A stretch of DNA of 64,000 nt from Bacillus subtilis (GTDB taxonomy: Bacteria > Pseudomonadota > Alphaproteobacteria > Rhizobiales > Rhizobiaceae): positions 1-64,000 of the forward strand of contig JAHREI010000010.1 in NCBI GenBank assembly GCA_021733665.1, in the 5' to 3' direction. The notes beneath the pieces were generated by a model. That model saw only the letters and a list, made by a program, of their open reading frames with translations, ran no database searches and had not been told where the DNA came from. Of the stretch, positions 24,801 to 35,118 are shown in pieces (positions within the stretch are counted from its first letter, which is position 1; every line of letters starts with the position of its first letter). A program made the position numbers and the translations under genes.

Positions 24801-26651
24801 GATGGTTCACCGAACCCGCAGCGCTCGGCGATCAAGCAGGTGGCCTCAGGACGTTTTGGCGTGACCACGGAATATCTGGTCAATGCTGATATGATCCAGA
24901 TTAAGGTGGCGCAGGGTGCCAAGCCCGGTGAAGGCGGACAGTTGCCGGGGCATAAAGTGGATGCGACAATTGCCAAGACGCGTCATTCCACACCACGTGT
25001 CGGCTTGATCTCACCACCGCCGCATCATGATATTTATTCCATTGAAGATCTGGCGCAGCTGATTTTCGACCTGAAAAACGTCAATCCTCAAGCGGATATT
25101 TCGGTCAAGCTGGTGTCGGAAGTCGGTGTCGGTACGGTTGCTGCCGGTGTTGCCAAGGCGCGTGCCGATCATATCACCGTTTCCGGCTATGACGGCGGAA
25201 CAGGTGCATCACCGCTTACCTCGCTGAAACATGCCGGTTCCCCTTGGGAAACAGGTCTGGCGGAAACCCATCAGACATTGGTGCTCAATGGTTTGCGCTC
25301 GCGTATTGCATTGCAGGTCGATGGTGGTCTGCGCACAGGGCGCGATGTGATCATCGGTGCTTTGCTGGGTGCGGATGAGTTCGGTTTCTCCACCGCACCA
25401 CTGATTGCTGCCGGTTGTGTCATGATGCGCAAATGCCATCTCAATACTTGTCCGGTTGGTGTGGCGACACAGGACCCTGTGTTGCGTCAGCGTTTCAAAG
25501 GCACACCGGAGCATGTGATTAACTTCTTCTTCTATCTGGCAGAAGAAGTGCGTGTACTGCTGGCTGAGCTTGGTTTCACAAAGCTGGAACAGATTATCGG
25601 ACGCTCCGATCTGTTGGAAAAACAGGCAGCGATTAATCACTGGAAGGCACAGGGACTGGATTTCAGCCGTATCTTCTATCGCCCTTATACGGCCATTGCT
25701 GGTGATGAAAAACAATTGCGCCATACGCAATTGCAGCAGCATCCGATTGATGATGTGCTGGATCGTGATCTGATTGCAGCTGCCGCACCGGCACTGGAAA
25801 ATCGTGAGAAGGTTACACTTATCCGCAGCATTAAAAACACGGATCGCTCGGCAGGTGCGATGTTGTCCGGTGCGCTGGTCAGCCGTTACCGCCATAAAGG
25901 TCTGCCGGAAGATACGATTCAGGTGCGTTTCAATGGCACTGCGGGGCAGTCTTTCGCAGCATTTCTGGCACATGGCATCAGTTTCGAACTGCATGGCGAA
26001 GGCAATGACTATATCGGCAAGGGCTTAAGCGGCGGACGGATTATTATCCGTCCGGGTGAAGACAGCCGGCTCAAAGCCGATGAGGCAATTATTGCGGGCA
26101 ATACGGTGCTCTACGGCGCGATTGAAGGCGAATGTTATATTCGCGGACAGGCGGGCGAGCGTTTTGCCGTGCGCAATTCCGGTGCCGTTGCGGTTGTCGA
26201 AGGTGTGGGTGACCACGGCTGTGAATATATGACCGGCGGTGTCGTGGTTGTGATCGGTGAGACAGGGCGCAATTTCGCGGCCGGTATGTCCGGTGGCGTG
26301 GCCTATGTGCTGGATGAAGCCGGTGATTTTGCCCAGCGTTGCAATATGGCGATGGTCGAACTGGAGCCGGTGCCTGAAGAGGACGACATTCTCGAAAAGC
26401 TGCATCATCACGGCGGTGACCTGATGCATAAAGGCCGTGTGGATGTTTCCGGCAATATGACCCGTCACGATGAGGAGCGTCTGGCACAGTTGCTGGCCAA
26501 TCATCATCATTATACGGGGTCGCAACAGGCACGGATGATCCTTGATAACTGGGAACAGTATCGTCCGAAATTCGTCAAAGTCATGCCGGTCGAATATCGC
26601 CGCGCCTTGGAAGAGATGGAACTTCTGCGCAATCCGGTTGCAGCAGAATAA
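21900..26651 (+). CDS. gltB: Glutamate synthase [NADPH] large subunit
   Basis: Catalytic subunit of GOGAT: glutamine + 2-oxoglutarate + reductant to two glutamates. The mature N-terminal nucleophile is Cys52 in '[10 protein letters not shown]', so a 51-residue propeptide is predicted. The class II glutamine amidotransferase domain runs to about 460, with '[11 protein letters not shown]' and '[14 protein letters not shown]'. The central domain reaches ~800. The FMN/2-oxoglutarate domain (~860-1250) has 'EGGEEPDR' and the 3Fe-4S cysteines Cys1173, Cys1179 and Cys1184 ('[12 protein letters not shown]'). The C-terminal beta-helix repeats 'GxxxGxxG' ('[14 protein letters not shown]'). Length 1,583 aa is normal. 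gltD follows 31 bp later. Confidence 0.98.
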   Translation: MLIKSHSVGAFQAHNFTEQGGKTTTSTKTTQTSRTQPKKQGLYDPRHEHDACGVGFIAQMKNVPSHQIVLDGLQMLENLTHRGAVGADPLMGDGAGILVQIPDRFFREEMAKNGIHLPDAGHYAVGQIFMPQDVKLRAHLERVITEVIAAEGQTLLGFRTVPVDNSSLSKAPEIAATEPVHRQVFIGRNPNIASDDDFERRLFVLRKVISNRIFHETEGRDNGFYIVSMSARTVVYKGMFLAYQVGVYYKDLADPRFESAIALVHQRFSTNTFPSWKLAHPYRMVAHNGEINTLRGNVNWMAARQASVDSELFGNDISKLWPISYEGQSDTACFDNALEFLVQGGYRLSHAMMMLIPEAWGNNKLMADERKAFYEYHAALMEPWDGPAAVAFTDGRQIGATLDRNGLRPARYLVTDDDRIILASEAGVLPVDESRIVKKWRLQPGRMLLIDLEEGRIVSDDELKSQIASAHPYRQWLKNTQLVLEDLAPVEPRALRRDVSLIERQRSFGYTQEDTKLLMAPMATTGQEAVGSMGTDTPISALSDKAKLLYTYFKQNFAQVTNPPIDPIREELVMSLVSFIGPRPNLFDLVGTSRRKRMEVRQPILTNADLEKIRSIGHSEDRFDTKTLDITYPVNEGAAGMDGTLARLCDRAEAAVHGGYNIIILSDRQVGPDRIAIPALLATAAVHHHLIRKGLRTSVGLVVESGEPREVHHFCCLAGYGAEAINPYLAFDTLTDMHQRGDFPPEVDSSEIVSRYIKSIGKGMLKVMSKMGISTYQSYCGAQIFDAIGLKQDFVDRYFFGTASMIEGVGLNEVAQETVLRHNTAFVKEIGGTGALPAGGEYAYRIRGEAHMWSPDAVAKLQHAVRNDNPKSFAEYSEMLNSRSAAAKTIRSLFHLKRAGERGKRPVDLAEVEPAAEIVKRFSTGAMSFGSISREAHTTLAVAMNRIGAKSNTGEGGEEPDRLYPLRDGSPNPQRSAIKQVASGRFGVTTEYLVNADMIQIKVAQGAKPGEGGQLPGHKVDATIAKTRHSTPRVGLISPPPHHDIYSIEDLAQLIFDLKNVNPQADISVKLVSEVGVGTVAAGVAKARADHITVSGYDGGTGASPLTSLKHAGSPWETGLAETHQTLVLNGLRSRIALQVDGGLRTGRDVIIGALLGADEFGFSTAPLIAAGCVMMRKCHLNTCPVGVATQDPVLRQRFKGTPEHVINFFFYLAEEVRVLLAELGFTKLEQIIGRSDLLEKQAAINHWKAQGLDFSRIFYRPYTAIAGDEKQLRHTQLQQHPIDDVLDRDLIAAAAPALENREKVTLIRSIKNTDRSAGAMLSGALVSRYRHKGLPEDTIQVRFNGTAGQSFAAFLAHGISFELHGEGNDYIGKGLSGGRIIIRPGEDSRLKADEAIIAGNTVLYGAIEGECYIRGQAGERFAVRNSGAVAVVEGVGDHGCEYMTGGVVVVIGETGRNFAAGMSGGVAYVLDEAGDFAQRCNMAMVELEPVPEEDDILEKLHHHGGDLMHKGRVDVSGNMTRHDEERLAQLLANHHHYTGSQQARMILDNWEQYRPKFVKVMPVEYRRALEEMELLRNPVAAE

Positions 26652-26682
26652 TCCGCACTTCAGAAAAGAACAGGTTGTTAAA

Positions 26683-28152
26683 ATGGGTAAAGTTACAGGT
26701 TTTCTGGAGATCGACCGGCAGGTTGCGCAATATCAGCCGGCATCAGATCGCATCAGGCATTTTCGTGAATTCACTCTGCCGATGAGTGAACCGGAAGTGC
26801 AGAAGCAGGCAGCACGCTGCATGGATTGCGGTGTGCCGTTCTGCCATGGCGATAAAAGCGGTGACAGCGGTTGTCCGGTGAATAACCAGATTCCGGACTG
26901 GAATGATCTAGTTTATGCGGGGCAGTGGGAAGAGGCGATTGCCAATCTCCATTCCACCAATAATTTTCCGGAATTTACGGGGCGGATTTGCCCTGCGCCG
27001 TGTGAGGAATCATGCACGCTCAATCTGGAAGATGCGCCGGTGGCCATCAAAACTGTTGAGCAAGCACTGGCCGACAAGGCTTTCGAACTGGGACTGATAC
27101 AACCGCAAATCGCGGCCGTTAAGACCGGAAAACGTGTTGCAATTATCGGCTCGGGCCCTGCAGGTCTGGCCGCTGCACAACAGCTTGCACGGGCTGGCCA
27201 CGGTGTTGATGTCTATGAGCGGGAAAGTCGTGCGGGTGGTTTACTACGCTATGGTATTCCTGATTTTAAAATGGAAAAGCACCTGATTGACCGTCGTATC
27301 GCCCAGATGGAAGGCGAGGGCGTGACGTTCCATTGCAGCGTGGAAATCGGCAAGGATATTGCGGTCAAACAATTACTCAAAGACTATGATGCTGTGCTCT
27401 ATTGCGGCGGCGCGGAAACACCGCGTGATCCGGCTTTGCCGGGATCTGAGTTGAACGGTGTTTATGATGCTATGCCTTATCTGGTGCAGCAGAATCGCCG
27501 AGTTGCAGGGGAAGACGAACAGTCGCGTGCATGGCTGCTGGAAGACAGTATTTCGGCTGCTGGCAAGCGCGTTGTGGTTGTCGGGGGCGGTGATACTGCC
27601 TCTGACTGTGTGGGAACAGCGTTCCGGCAGGGCGCAGTGCAGGTAACGCAGCTGGATATTCGCCCTGAACCACCGTTGCGTGAAGATAAGCTTGGCGTGT
27701 GGCCTTATTGGGCAACCAAAATTCGCATCTCCTCCAGTCAGGCCGAAGGGGCAGTACGTGAATTTCAGGTGGCAACACTTGGCTTTGGCGGCGAAGACGG
27801 CCAACTGACCCATGTGCTTTGCAGTGCAGTGGATGATCGGCGCAAGCCAATTGCTGGTTCTGAATTCATTCTGCAGGCGGATCTTGCATTCATTGCCCTT
27901 GGTTTCAGTGGTCCTGCCAAGCAGGGTGTTTTGCCGGAATTAGGCGACAAACTGAAACTCAGGACAGATGCACGCGGCGGGGAGAGCGTGCAGGCCAATG
28001 AGACGGATTACCACACATCCGTACCAAAATTCTTTGCAGCGGGTGATGTGCGTCGCGGCCAGTCACTTGTTGTCTGGGCTATCCGTGAAGGGCGGCAGGC
28101 GGCACGGGCTATTGATCTGCAATTGATGGGTACCAGCCTGCTTCCGTCATAA
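26683..28152 (+). CDS. gltD: Glutamate synthase [NADPH] small subunit
   Basis: Passes electrons from NADPH through FAD and 4Fe-4S centres to GltB. The start at 26683 ('[13 protein letters not shown]') is chosen because it matches the family N-terminus; an upstream in-frame ATG lies inside gltB. The Cys clusters are '[14 protein letters not shown]...[11 protein letters not shown]' (~44-65) and '[12 protein letters not shown]' (~103). The FAD motif is '[18 protein letters not shown]' (~152) and the NADPH motif '[15 protein letters not shown]' (~297). The C-terminus has '[18 protein letters not shown]'. Length 489 aa is normal. It is convergent with the DUF459 gene 17 bp away, and no clear terminator lies between them. 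Confidence 0.97.
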   Translation: MGKVTGFLEIDRQVAQYQPASDRIRHFREFTLPMSEPEVQKQAARCMDCGVPFCHGDKSGDSGCPVNNQIPDWNDLVYAGQWEEAIANLHSTNNFPEFTGRICPAPCEESCTLNLEDAPVAIKTVEQALADKAFELGLIQPQIAAVKTGKRVAIIGSGPAGLAAAQQLARAGHGVDVYERESRAGGLLRYGIPDFKMEKHLIDRRIAQMEGEGVTFHCSVEIGKDIAVKQLLKDYDAVLYCGGAETPRDPALPGSELNGVYDAMPYLVQQNRRVAGEDEQSRAWLLEDSISAAGKRVVVVGGGDTASDCVGTAFRQGAVQVTQLDIRPEPPLREDKLGVWPYWATKIRISSSQAEGAVREFQVATLGFGGEDGQLTHVLCSAVDDRRKPIAGSEFILQADLAFIALGFSGPAKQGVLPELGDKLKLRTDARGGESVQANETDYHTSVPKFFAAGDVRRGQSLVVWAIREGRQAARAIDLQLMGTSLLPS

Positions 28153-28169
28153 ATGTCGGGCTGGCCAAG

Positions 28170-29396
28170 TTAAGGTCGCGGCCAGTGAAAATTATCCGCG
28201 CGCCCGAGCGGAGCAGGTTTGTTTTCTGCGCGGGGCGCGGAGGTTTTTCCAGTACTGGTTGTATCACCCAACAAAACATCATCACCGGACTGATCAAGGT
28301 CGCTGAGTTTCATCGGTCCGATGCGGGTGATTTCTTTCTGAACCGGCATGGCCATTGGCTCATTGCTTTTGTTATCGGCCGGAGCTGTTTCGGATGGTGC
28401 CGGTTTCAATAATTGGCGCAGCGGTTTCTCAACATAAAAAGCAAGCTTTAGTTTGCCCGCTGCTGTCATATTAATTCCGTCATTGCCACGCAGACGCACG
28501 GTCTGACCATTCACATCAACACCGGTTTGCGTGTAGCCGCCCTTATCATCAACAAAGCCATCCCAGACATCAACGAAAACCGCTTTCGCTGTGCCGTCTT
28601 TGGCAGGTGTCTGTTCTACGGCTTGTTTATAGGTCGTATTCAGAGACAACATGGTCTGGGAAAGTGCTGCGAATTGATAGGGCGGTTGCCCGACCCAGAT
28701 GACAGGGATACCGGATTTGGCTGAGGCCTGCAAAAACTCATCCACACGTGCCTGATAGAGTTTTTTCCACTCATCCGTATCGGGCACAAGACTGATGCTT
28801 TTTTGGGTTAAGGTTTGACGGTCATTGGCACCAATCATCATGACGATGACAGCGGGTTTTTGCTCTGCCAGAATAGCAGGCAGTTCCTTGCTCCAGTTAT
28901 AATAATCCTGACGGACAAAACCGGATGAGCCGTTGCTGCGATTGATGACCTGCAGATCAGCGGCTTCTGCAAAGGTTTCCGTTAAACCCTCAGCCAGCCC
29001 GCCTGCAATAAAATCACCGATGACCAGAATTTTAGCGGCATCAGGATTTTTGGCAATAACGGGTGCCGGTGGCGGTGCGGCGATCACAGGTTTTGGTTTG
29101 GCGACGACCGGTTTTTTCTTAACCGGAGTTGTGGTGCGTCGTTGTTGCTGCTGCTGAACCGGCGGGCGAACAGTATTTTGCTGCGGCTGCCGCTCACGGG
29201 AATTGCCAAACAGCATATCAAATAGTGTACGCCGCTTTTGTTGTGGCGGTTGCTGCTGAGCAAGCTGAATGGTGGTTTCCTGAGCGTGTGCAATTTCCGG
29301 CATGCTTAGGAAAACGGATAAAATACATAAGACCGCCAGAACGATCCGGCAGGTTTTACCTGAAAAAGCTCTGGGTAAAATTGTCTGACCGTGCAT
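28170..29396 (-). CDS. DUF459 SGNH-hydrolase-fold exported protein
   Basis: Signal peptide or anchor at the N-terminus ('IVLAVLCILSVFLSMPEIAHA'), then a Gln/Pro/Lys-rich linker (~45-115) with runs of Gln, then an SGNH-hydrolase-like domain (~120-340). The first block reads 'ILVIGDFIAGGLAEGL', with Phe where the catalytic Ser of the GDS motif would be; I recall this as usual for DUF459. Later blocks are 'VIVMMIGANDRQT' and 'LRGNDGINMTAAGKLKLAFY'. It is probably periplasmic and may act on cell-wall or glycan acyl groups, though the missing Ser makes catalysis doubtful. The nearby lytic transglycosylase gene, on the same strand and upstream, fits an envelope role. Confidence 0.82.
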   Translation of the reverse strand: MHGQTILPRAFSGKTCRIVLAVLCILSVFLSMPEIAHAQETTIQLAQQQPPQQKRRTLFDMLFGNSRERQPQQNTVRPPVQQQQQRRTTTPVKKKPVVAKPKPVIAAPPPAPVIAKNPDAAKILVIGDFIAGGLAEGLTETFAEAADLQVINRSNGSSGFVRQDYYNWSKELPAILAEQKPAVIVMMIGANDRQTLTQKSISLVPDTDEWKKLYQARVDEFLQASAKSGIPVIWVGQPPYQFAALSQTMLSLNTTYKQAVEQTPAKDGTAKAVFVDVWDGFVDDKGGYTQTGVDVNGQTVRLRGNDGINMTAAGKLKLAFYVEKPLRQLLKPAPSETAPADNKSNEPMAMPVQKEITRIGPMKLSDLDQSGDDVLLGDTTSTGKTSAPRAENKPAPLGRADNFHWPRP

Positions 29397-29445
29397 ATCC
29401 GTTCTTCACTCTTTAGTATGATGCGGCAAGCGGATTTCCGTTGCA

Positions 29446-29477
29446 CAAAAAAAATCAGGCCGGATGAACCGGCCTGA
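29446..29477 (-). terminator. Rho-independent terminator after lytic transglycosylase gene
   Basis: The 9-bp stem TCAGGCCGG / CCGGCCTGA (29455-29463, 29469-29477) is followed on the minus strand by eight T's (complement of 29447-29454). It separates the transglycosylase gene from the DUF459 gene. Confidence 0.85.
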
Positions 29478-29490
29478 AGATTTTATCAGT

Positions 29491-30726
29491 TTAGCGGCGG
29501 CGTAAGACGCTCAGCACTTCCTTGCTCGGGTGACCGTCGGTTTGCAGCCCGTTGCGCTGCTGGAAAGCCTCAATCGCTTTACGTGAACTGGAGCCGATTT
29601 TGCCGTCAATTTTGCCGTCATAATAACCGAGCGCACGCAAGTGACCTTGCAGTTCTTCACGCTCTTTCATGGTGATCGGGGTGAAAGGACGGTTCCAATC
29701 CTGAACCAAACCCTGATAACCGGCAACGCGATCGGCCAGGAGACCAACGCCGAGTGCGTATTTATCGGCATTGTTATAGCGTTTGATGACAAAGAAGTTC
29801 TTGGTCATCAGGAAGGCAGGGCCGCTGCGTCCGTCCATCACTTTAAGCGTGGCTTTTTCAGCATCGCTCGGGAAAGGGCGACCATTGGCACGTACAATGC
29901 CAAGACGACGCCAGTCGGCAATACTCAGACTGCCCGATGGGAACTTACCGGAAGCTGGCAGAACCACTTCATAACCCCAGGTACGGCCTGGCTGCCAACC
30001 GTTTTTACGCAAAAGATTGGCAGCAGTTGCCAGCGCATCGGGAACGGAATTCCAGATGTCGCGTTTGCCGTTGCCGTCAAAATCAACCGCATAGGCCTGA
30101 TAGCTGGTCGGGATAAACTGAGTATGTCCCATAGCGCCCGCCCATGAGCCACTGAGATGGCTGCGGTCGATATCACCGGTCTGAAGGATTTTCATCGCCG
30201 CAATCAACTGTGTACGTGCGTATTTGGCACGGCGCTGGTCAGCATAAGCGAGTGTTGCAAGCGAGCGGATGGCATCGCGCATCACATCCGGACGCTGCAT
30301 CATTTCGCCATAGCCGGTTTCCATCGACCAGATAGCCAGCAACACGTTTTTGTCGACGCCATACTGTTTTTCAATGGCATTGAGCGCTTTGCTATATTTA
30401 CGCGCCATGGCCTGACCGGTGCCGATGGAATGTTCATTGACGCGGTTATCAATATAATCCCAGACCGGTGAGGTGAATTCAGGTTGATAACGGGCTTTTT
30501 GCAGCACTTCCGGATCAATTTCATTCACACCGGCAAAAGCGCGGTCAAACGTTGCCGGAGCAATGCCGCTCTGGAGTGCTACAGGCCGGAAACCGGAAAC
30601 CCACTGACGGAATTTTGCGTCGGCAGAAGCATATCCTGTTGAGAGCATGAGCGACAGGGCAACAGCGGAAGCTGTGGTCGCAGCTGTCTTCCACAGGCGG
30701 CTACTGAAAATATGGGTTCGAAGCAT
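29491..30726 (-). CDS. Lytic murein transglycosylase (MltB family) with C-terminal peptidoglycan-binding domain
   Basis: Cleaves the MurNAc-GlcNAc bond of peptidoglycan to 1,6-anhydro-MurNAc. The start at 30726 ('MLRTHIFSSRLW') has GGGAG a few bases ahead; upstream Met codons lack a site. A signal peptide (~1-35, 'STGYASA-DA') is followed by the SLT_2 domain, with catalytic Glu in 'AIWSMETGYGEMM' (~135) and 'SWAGAMGHTQFIPTSY' (~195). A C-terminal PG_binding_1 domain ('LQGHLRALGYYDGKIDGK...AIEAFQQRNGL') covers the last 60 residues. Length 411 aa is usual for Rhizobiales versions. It is probably periplasmic, without a lipobox. Confidence 0.93.
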   Translation of the reverse strand: MLRTHIFSSRLWKTAATTASAVALSLMLSTGYASADAKFRQWVSGFRPVALQSGIAPATFDRAFAGVNEIDPEVLQKARYQPEFTSPVWDYIDNRVNEHSIGTGQAMARKYSKALNAIEKQYGVDKNVLLAIWSMETGYGEMMQRPDVMRDAIRSLATLAYADQRRAKYARTQLIAAMKILQTGDIDRSHLSGSWAGAMGHTQFIPTSYQAYAVDFDGNGKRDIWNSVPDALATAANLLRKNGWQPGRTWGYEVVLPASGKFPSGSLSIADWRRLGIVRANGRPFPSDAEKATLKVMDGRSGPAFLMTKNFFVIKRYNNADKYALGVGLLADRVAGYQGLVQDWNRPFTPITMKEREELQGHLRALGYYDGKIDGKIGSSSRKAIEAFQQRNGLQTDGHPSKEVLSVLRRR

Positions 30727-31261
30727 GCTTTTCTCCCTGAATAAAAACCTTGGCATTTCGTAAACAAACAATATTCTTCAAATATGTCGGGGGCACGAGA
30801 ATGCGACCAATTATGAACTGAACACCGGAAATAAAAGCGCTTCACATTTTTTCCGAAAATGCTCTAAGTGTATTCTTAATATCATATGGAAGTTAGCATT
30901 TAGTTTACCATGTGATCTCAGAATTAAGAATGGGGAAAAATTCTGTGTGGGTCATGTGGAGGATAACCAGACGGGTATTCCCTATATCCCTGTAATTTCT
31001 GTTTATTCGATATACTGCTCCCTGGATGAACCGGACCTGAAAACAGATGCACAAATTTTGCTGCGGTCAAATCCATTAATAATTGCACATGAAATGTGAC
31101 CGTAAACTTTAGATAATACAGGCTTTTTTCATAGTTTGGTTGTAATGGCTTTTATAAATCGGGTTTGAGCGGCGACAGTTCTACAGCTTCGCCATCTTAA
31201 AAATACGACCGGACAGCCTGATGTTATCATCGGGATGAAACCGGATAAAACGGGAAGTGAC
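30727..31261. other. Divergent intergenic region between transglycosylase gene and galU
   Basis: 535 AT-rich bases with no ORF I can support. It should contain both promoters. One inverted repeat, CAGAATT (30919-30925) and AATTCTG (30939-30945), could be an operator. I see nothing else. Confidence 0.35.
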
Positions 31262-32155
31262 ATGAGTTCAGTTAAAAAAATCCGCAAAGCAGTTTTTCCT
31301 GTCGCCGGACTGGGGACACGTTTCTTACCAGCGACTAAATCAGTTCCGAAAGAAATGCTGACTGTCGTTGATAAGCCGGTCATTCAGTATGTGGTTGATG
31401 AGGCGCGCGAAGCGGGTATTGAACATCTGATTTTTGTGACCGGCCGCAACAAGGCAGTGATTGAAGATTATTTTGATGCTCAGGTTGAACTTTATACAAC
31501 GCTGCAGGAACGGGGTAAGCTCAATGAGCTGAACCACATGCAGAGCTTGCAGCCGCAGCCTGGCACAACCAGCTTTACCCGTCAGCAGGTGCCGCTGGGA
31601 TTAGGCCATGCCGTATGGTGTGCACGCGAAATCGTTGGCAATGAGCCTTTCGCACTGCTGTTACCGGATATGGTGATGCAGTCGAAAAAAGGTTGCCTCA
31701 AGGAAATGGTTGAACTCTATGAGCAGACCGGCGGCAATGTGATTGCCGTTCAGGAATGTGATCCGGAAGAAGCCCATAAATACGGTATTGTCGGTAAAGG
31801 CAATGCAATCGGCAATGGCTTTGAAATCAATCAGATGGTCGAAAAGCCAGCCAAAGGCACTGCACCGTCTAATCTTTATATCAATGGCCGCTATATTCTG
31901 CAGCCGGAAATCTTCGATCTGCTGAGCAAACAGGAAAAAGGCGCCGGTAATGAAATTCAGCTGACTGATGCTATGCTGAAACTGGCGAAAGAGCAGGATT
32001 TCTACGGCTTTAATTATCAGGGCCGTACATTTGACTGCGGTTCCAAGGAAGGCTTTATTCAGGCGAATGTGGCTTTTGCCCTGTGGCGCCATGATATCCG
32101 CCCGCTGGTTGAAGTCAGCATTGATGAATTGCTGAAGACAATTAAATTGTCTTGA
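31262..32155 (+). CDS. galU: UTP-glucose-1-phosphate uridylyltransferase
   Basis: Makes UDP-glucose for surface polysaccharides, cyclic glucans and LPS. 297 residues from the ATG at 31262 (GGGAAG just ahead); an earlier ATG at 31235 adds nine non-conserved residues. The nucleotidyltransferase signature '[19 protein letters not shown]' (~7), catalytic Lys region '[18 protein letters not shown]', '[14 protein letters not shown]' (~107), 'LLPDMVMQ' with the metal-binding Asp and '[13 protein letters not shown]' (~260) are all present. It stands alone, convergent with the beta-barrel gene. Confidence 0.96.
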   Translation: MSSVKKIRKAVFPVAGLGTRFLPATKSVPKEMLTVVDKPVIQYVVDEAREAGIEHLIFVTGRNKAVIEDYFDAQVELYTTLQERGKLNELNHMQSLQPQPGTTSFTRQQVPLGLGHAVWCAREIVGNEPFALLLPDMVMQSKKGCLKEMVELYEQTGGNVIAVQECDPEEAHKYGIVGKGNAIGNGFEINQMVEKPAKGTAPSNLYINGRYILQPEIFDLLSKQEKGAGNEIQLTDAMLKLAKEQDFYGFNYQGRTFDCGSKEGFIQANVAFALWRHDIRPLVEVSIDELLKTIKLS

Positions 32156-32162
32156 TCAAACA

Positions 32163-32188
32163 AAAGCCGGTCACTGACCGGCTTTTTT
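32163..32188. terminator. Terminator between galU and beta-barrel gene
   Basis: The GCCGGTC / GACCGGC stem (32166-32172, 32176-32182), flanked by A's upstream and six T's downstream, can stop transcription from both convergent genes. Confidence 0.82.
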
Positions 32189-32204
32189 ATTGTGCTGAAT
32201 AAGA

Positions 32205-33689
32205 TCAGCGGCGCAGTTTTACGCCGAGATAGACGCTGTTGCTCTGATAGTCGCGGCTGGCCACATCACTCTTGATAAATTCATGGCGCAATTTGCCATC
32301 GACACCGAAGAAACGGTTGAACCAGTAGGTTGCTCCGGCTTCTGCACCCATACCGTAATCAGTGCCGCTACCGTCGCGATTGTCACGGACGGATGCATCC
32401 AGCCGCGCATTGAGGCTGAGATCTGCGCGGATCATGCGGGTGACATTGATATTCGCTAGATAGAGAATAGATGAATTACCGCCAATATCAGGACTGCTGT
32501 CGAGATAGGTGCGTAAGCCAAATTGCACATCTGTGCCACGCTGCGGTGACCAGTTCATGGCTGCATCGAGTGACAGACCACCGGTATCGCGCAGACGGTC
32601 ATCTTCGCTTCGTGCGCCAATATAACCGACAGAAAACTCACCGTTGAGTTTTTCACCACTATTGATCTGTAAGCCGGTACGAAGCCCGAGCTGTGTGGCA
32701 TTTCGATCAAGACCGTTGTCGTTCTGATACAAACGACGACCGACTTCCACTTCCGCAAACGGACGGATAATTGCACTGACTTCAAAACCGCCGCGCAGAG
32801 TCATACTGACATAGGTATTATTACGGTCGCTCTGATCCAGTTGATCGCCGTTATAGAGTTTGGCATTGCCATAACGGGTATTATTGACACGTGCGACGGC
32901 ACGGGCAAAAATCTTGCCGATATCGCGCTCAACACCGGCTTGTGCGGAAAGGTTATGCACTAAAGGACGGGTTCGGGCTGCGCTGATGCCGTTCGGATCG
33001 GATGCATCTTCTCGATTGACCGAATAGCCGAGACCAAAATTCAGCCGTGTATCATCGCTCATATCCAGTCGCAATGCAGCATTAATCTGCCCGCGCGGAT
33101 TGGAGACATATTGACCGGACAGGTTTTTCTCGAAAATGCCTGTCGCATCCAAAGTTGCTAAATGGCTTGCCCAGTCGGAACGTGCATTAAGACGCAATGC
33201 GGTTTCAGATAAGACACCGCTGCTGCCTGAGGCGCTGTTATCGGCATTGCTGGTGGCGCGGATACCCTGATCGAGTGACGGGCGTAGAATGAAGCTGCCG
33301 GCACGAATCCCCTGTGGCTCAAACGGATCGGCTTCAAAAGGTGCACGCGGACGGCCGTCAACCGAGCCTTCCGGCAAGTTCTCGCGGCCTTCGCGTGTGG
33401 CTCTGCCACTCTCTGCCGGACCTGTGCGTAAACCACCCATATCATCAGATAGCGGAATGGTTGCAGTACTAAGGGCAGGGGTAGATGTTGGGGCTGCCGG
33501 TTGCTCTATAATACGGCCATTGGCGTCATAAGTAATATTGGCAACATCAGGCAATGGTTCTGCTGTTACGGTTTGCGCATGTGACGTGGTGGAAATTGCA
33601 AACAGCACAACGCCTGCAAGCAGGGCTGCTTTGTGCAGACCGCGAAGCGTGAGCGGGGTAGAATGACCCGTATCGGCTGTTTTTTCCAT
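32205..33689 (-). CDS. Outer-membrane beta-barrel protein (OMP_b-brl_2-like)
   Basis: Exported outer-membrane protein of unknown specific role. The start is set at 33689 ('MEKTADTGHS'); the frame extends upstream only through a GTG. A hydrophobic signal region is near residues 22-38 ('ALLAGVVLFAISTTSHA'), then a disordered Pro/Thr-rich stretch (~45-120). From 'FILRPSLDQGIRATSN' the protein alternates polar and aromatic residues in strands up to the C-terminal 'NSVYLGVKLRR'. That pattern and the ~370-residue barrel match proteins annotated with capsule/exopolysaccharide-type beta-barrels in Rhizobiales. Proximity to galU is suggestive only. Confidence 0.8.
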   Translation of the reverse strand: MEKTADTGHSTPLTLRGLHKAALLAGVVLFAISTTSHAQTVTAEPLPDVANITYDANGRIIEQPAAPTSTPALSTATIPLSDDMGGLRTGPAESGRATREGRENLPEGSVDGRPRAPFEADPFEPQGIRAGSFILRPSLDQGIRATSNADNSASGSSGVLSETALRLNARSDWASHLATLDATGIFEKNLSGQYVSNPRGQINAALRLDMSDDTRLNFGLGYSVNREDASDPNGISAARTRPLVHNLSAQAGVERDIGKIFARAVARVNNTRYGNAKLYNGDQLDQSDRNNTYVSMTLRGGFEVSAIIRPFAEVEVGRRLYQNDNGLDRNATQLGLRTGLQINSGEKLNGEFSVGYIGARSEDDRLRDTGGLSLDAAMNWSPQRGTDVQFGLRTYLDSSPDIGGNSSILYLANINVTRMIRADLSLNARLDASVRDNRDGSGTDYGMGAEAGATYWFNRFFGVDGKLRHEFIKSDVASRDYQSNSVYLGVKLRR

Positions 33690-33938
33690 TGTCCTGCCAG
33701 AAAATGAATCGGAATCAGAAAATGCCTGCACAGGGCAAGCTTCATGGCTGACGGTAAATGGTTATGGTTAATACAAGGTTTCTTTTGGTGTAATCATTTG
33801 TGACTGTTAAGCTTTTTAGCTTTGGCTTTTTTATTCTGCGTGCATTTTATCCTCAATACAGCTTTACACTCTTCGGAGTGTGCTTTTGCTTGAGTATGCA
33901 TGTACCGGTTTCGCTGTAAGGACAGGCTGGACAGACAA

Positions 33939-33956
33939 GACGTAAAGTTTTACGTC
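33939..33956. promoter_or_regulatory. 18-bp palindrome, possible operator upstream of kdsD
   Basis: GACGTAAAGTTTTACGTC is an 8-bp perfect inverted repeat with a 2-bp centre, ~135 bp before kdsD. Its size and symmetry suit a dimeric repressor, but the regulator is unknown. Confidence 0.35.
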
Positions 33957-34016
33957 ATAATCGTTTTGCAGAATGCAGTTCCGGTTTCTATATAGAAGAA
34001 GCACTACTGTATAACT

Positions 34017-34060
34017 GTTAGAGCGATCTTTGTGCGCCCAAGAGGGCGCACGGCGCTCTA
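34017..34060. repeat. 44-bp palindromic module (copy B)
   Basis: Bounded by TTAGAGCG (34017-34024) and CGCTCTAA (34053-34060), with an inner hairpin GTGCGCCC-AAGA-GGGCGCAC (34031-34050). Exactly 44 bp, like the first modules of copies A, C and D. It lies alone, 31 bp before the kdsD start, with no second module. It is the reverse orientation of copy C. Confidence 0.7.
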
Positions 34061-34091
34061 ATGACCGGATGAATAAAGTGAGAGAAGTCCA

Positions 34092-35066
34092 TTGAGCAGT
34101 CACAGCCCAGCTATCCGCTCCGCCCTGAATACCATTGCCGTTGAAAAGGCGGGTATGAGCGCGCTTGAAGAGGCGTTACAAAACGGTCTTTCAGAGCCGT
34201 TTGAGCGTGCCGTTGCAGCGATTGCCTCGATGAAAGGGCGCGTGGTTGTTACCGGTATCGGCAAAAGCGGCCATATCGGCTCTAAACTGGCAGCAACTTT
34301 TGCCTCAACCGGCACGCCTGCATTTTTTGTTCACGCCGCAGAAGCCAATCACGGTGATCTCGGTATGGTCAGCAACAATGATGTTATTCTGGCACTGTCC
34401 TGGTCCGGTGAAACTGCTGAGCTCAAAGGGATTGTCAGTTATTCCCGCCGTTTCAAAGTGCCGCTGATTGCGCTGACTTCCGGTGAACATTCTACGCTTG
34501 GACGTGAATCTGATGTGCTGCTGCTGCTGCCGAAAGTGGCAGAAGCCTGCCCGCATGGTGTGGCACCGACCACATCCACGCTGATGCAGCTTGCTATTGG
34601 TGATGCGCTAGCGCTGGCACTGTTGGAACGGCGCGGCTTTACGGCCAGTGATTTCCGCGTGTTCCATCCGGGCGGTTCACTAGGTGCAAGCTTGTCTCAC
34701 GTTAAAGATGTTATGCATCGGGGTGATGAACTGCCGATGGTTAAAATCGGCACACCAATGCCGGAAGCCATGCGCATTCATTCACACAAGCATTTTGGCT
34801 GTGTGATTGTCGAAAATGAAGACGGTACACTCGCAGGCATTATCACTGATGGTGACCTGACGCGGAATGTTGACCGCCCGATGGCGACGCTGAAGGTCGA
34901 TGATATTATGACCCGCTCACCGAAGACTGTCAGCCCTGATCAGCTGCTTGGCGCTACACTGGCATTGTTGAATGAAGCGCGGATTGGTGCCGTGATTGTG
35001 GTGGAAGAAAACCGGCCTGTCGGACTGGTGCATTTCCACGACCTGCTGCGTGCCGGTGTTGCGTAA
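34092..35066 (+). CDS. kdsD: Arabinose-5-phosphate isomerase (KpsF/GutQ family)
   Basis: Converts ribulose-5-phosphate to arabinose-5-phosphate, first step of Kdo synthesis for LPS. The SIS domain (~30-185) has 'VVVTGIGKSGHIGSKLAATF', 'ALSWSGETAEL' and 'CPHGVAPTTSTLMQLAIGDALA'. Two CBS domains follow (~210-324). Length 324 aa is standard. The start is a TTG at 34092 behind AGAGAAG; no ATG gives the conserved N-terminus ('AIRSALNTIAVEKAGM'). The 44-bp palindrome B is immediately upstream and may affect its leader. Confidence 0.95.
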   Translation: MSSHSPAIRSALNTIAVEKAGMSALEEALQNGLSEPFERAVAAIASMKGRVVVTGIGKSGHIGSKLAATFASTGTPAFFVHAAEANHGDLGMVSNNDVILALSWSGETAELKGIVSYSRRFKVPLIALTSGEHSTLGRESDVLLLLPKVAEACPHGVAPTTSTLMQLAIGDALALALLERRGFTASDFRVFHPGGSLGASLSHVKDVMHRGDELPMVKIGTPMPEAMRIHSHKHFGCVIVENEDGTLAGIITDGDLTRNVDRPMATLKVDDIMTRSPKTVSPDQLLGATLALLNEARIGAVIVVEENRPVGLVHFHDLLRAGVA

Positions 35067-35089
35067 ACCGGCATTATTTCCGGATAAAG

Positions 35090-35118
35090 AAAAAGCGGCT
35101 TTTCAGCCGCTTTTTTAT
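35090..35118. terminator. Bidirectional terminator between kdsD and nfeD
   Basis: The stem AAAGCGGCT (35092-35100) and AGCCGCTTT (35105-35113) with loop TTTC is flanked by an A run and a T run. It overlaps the last bases of the nfeD-like gene. Confidence 0.85.

Noticed and set aside
25209-25994. 261-codon ORF opposite gltB
   Set aside because: Antisense shadow of the highly conserved FMN domain.
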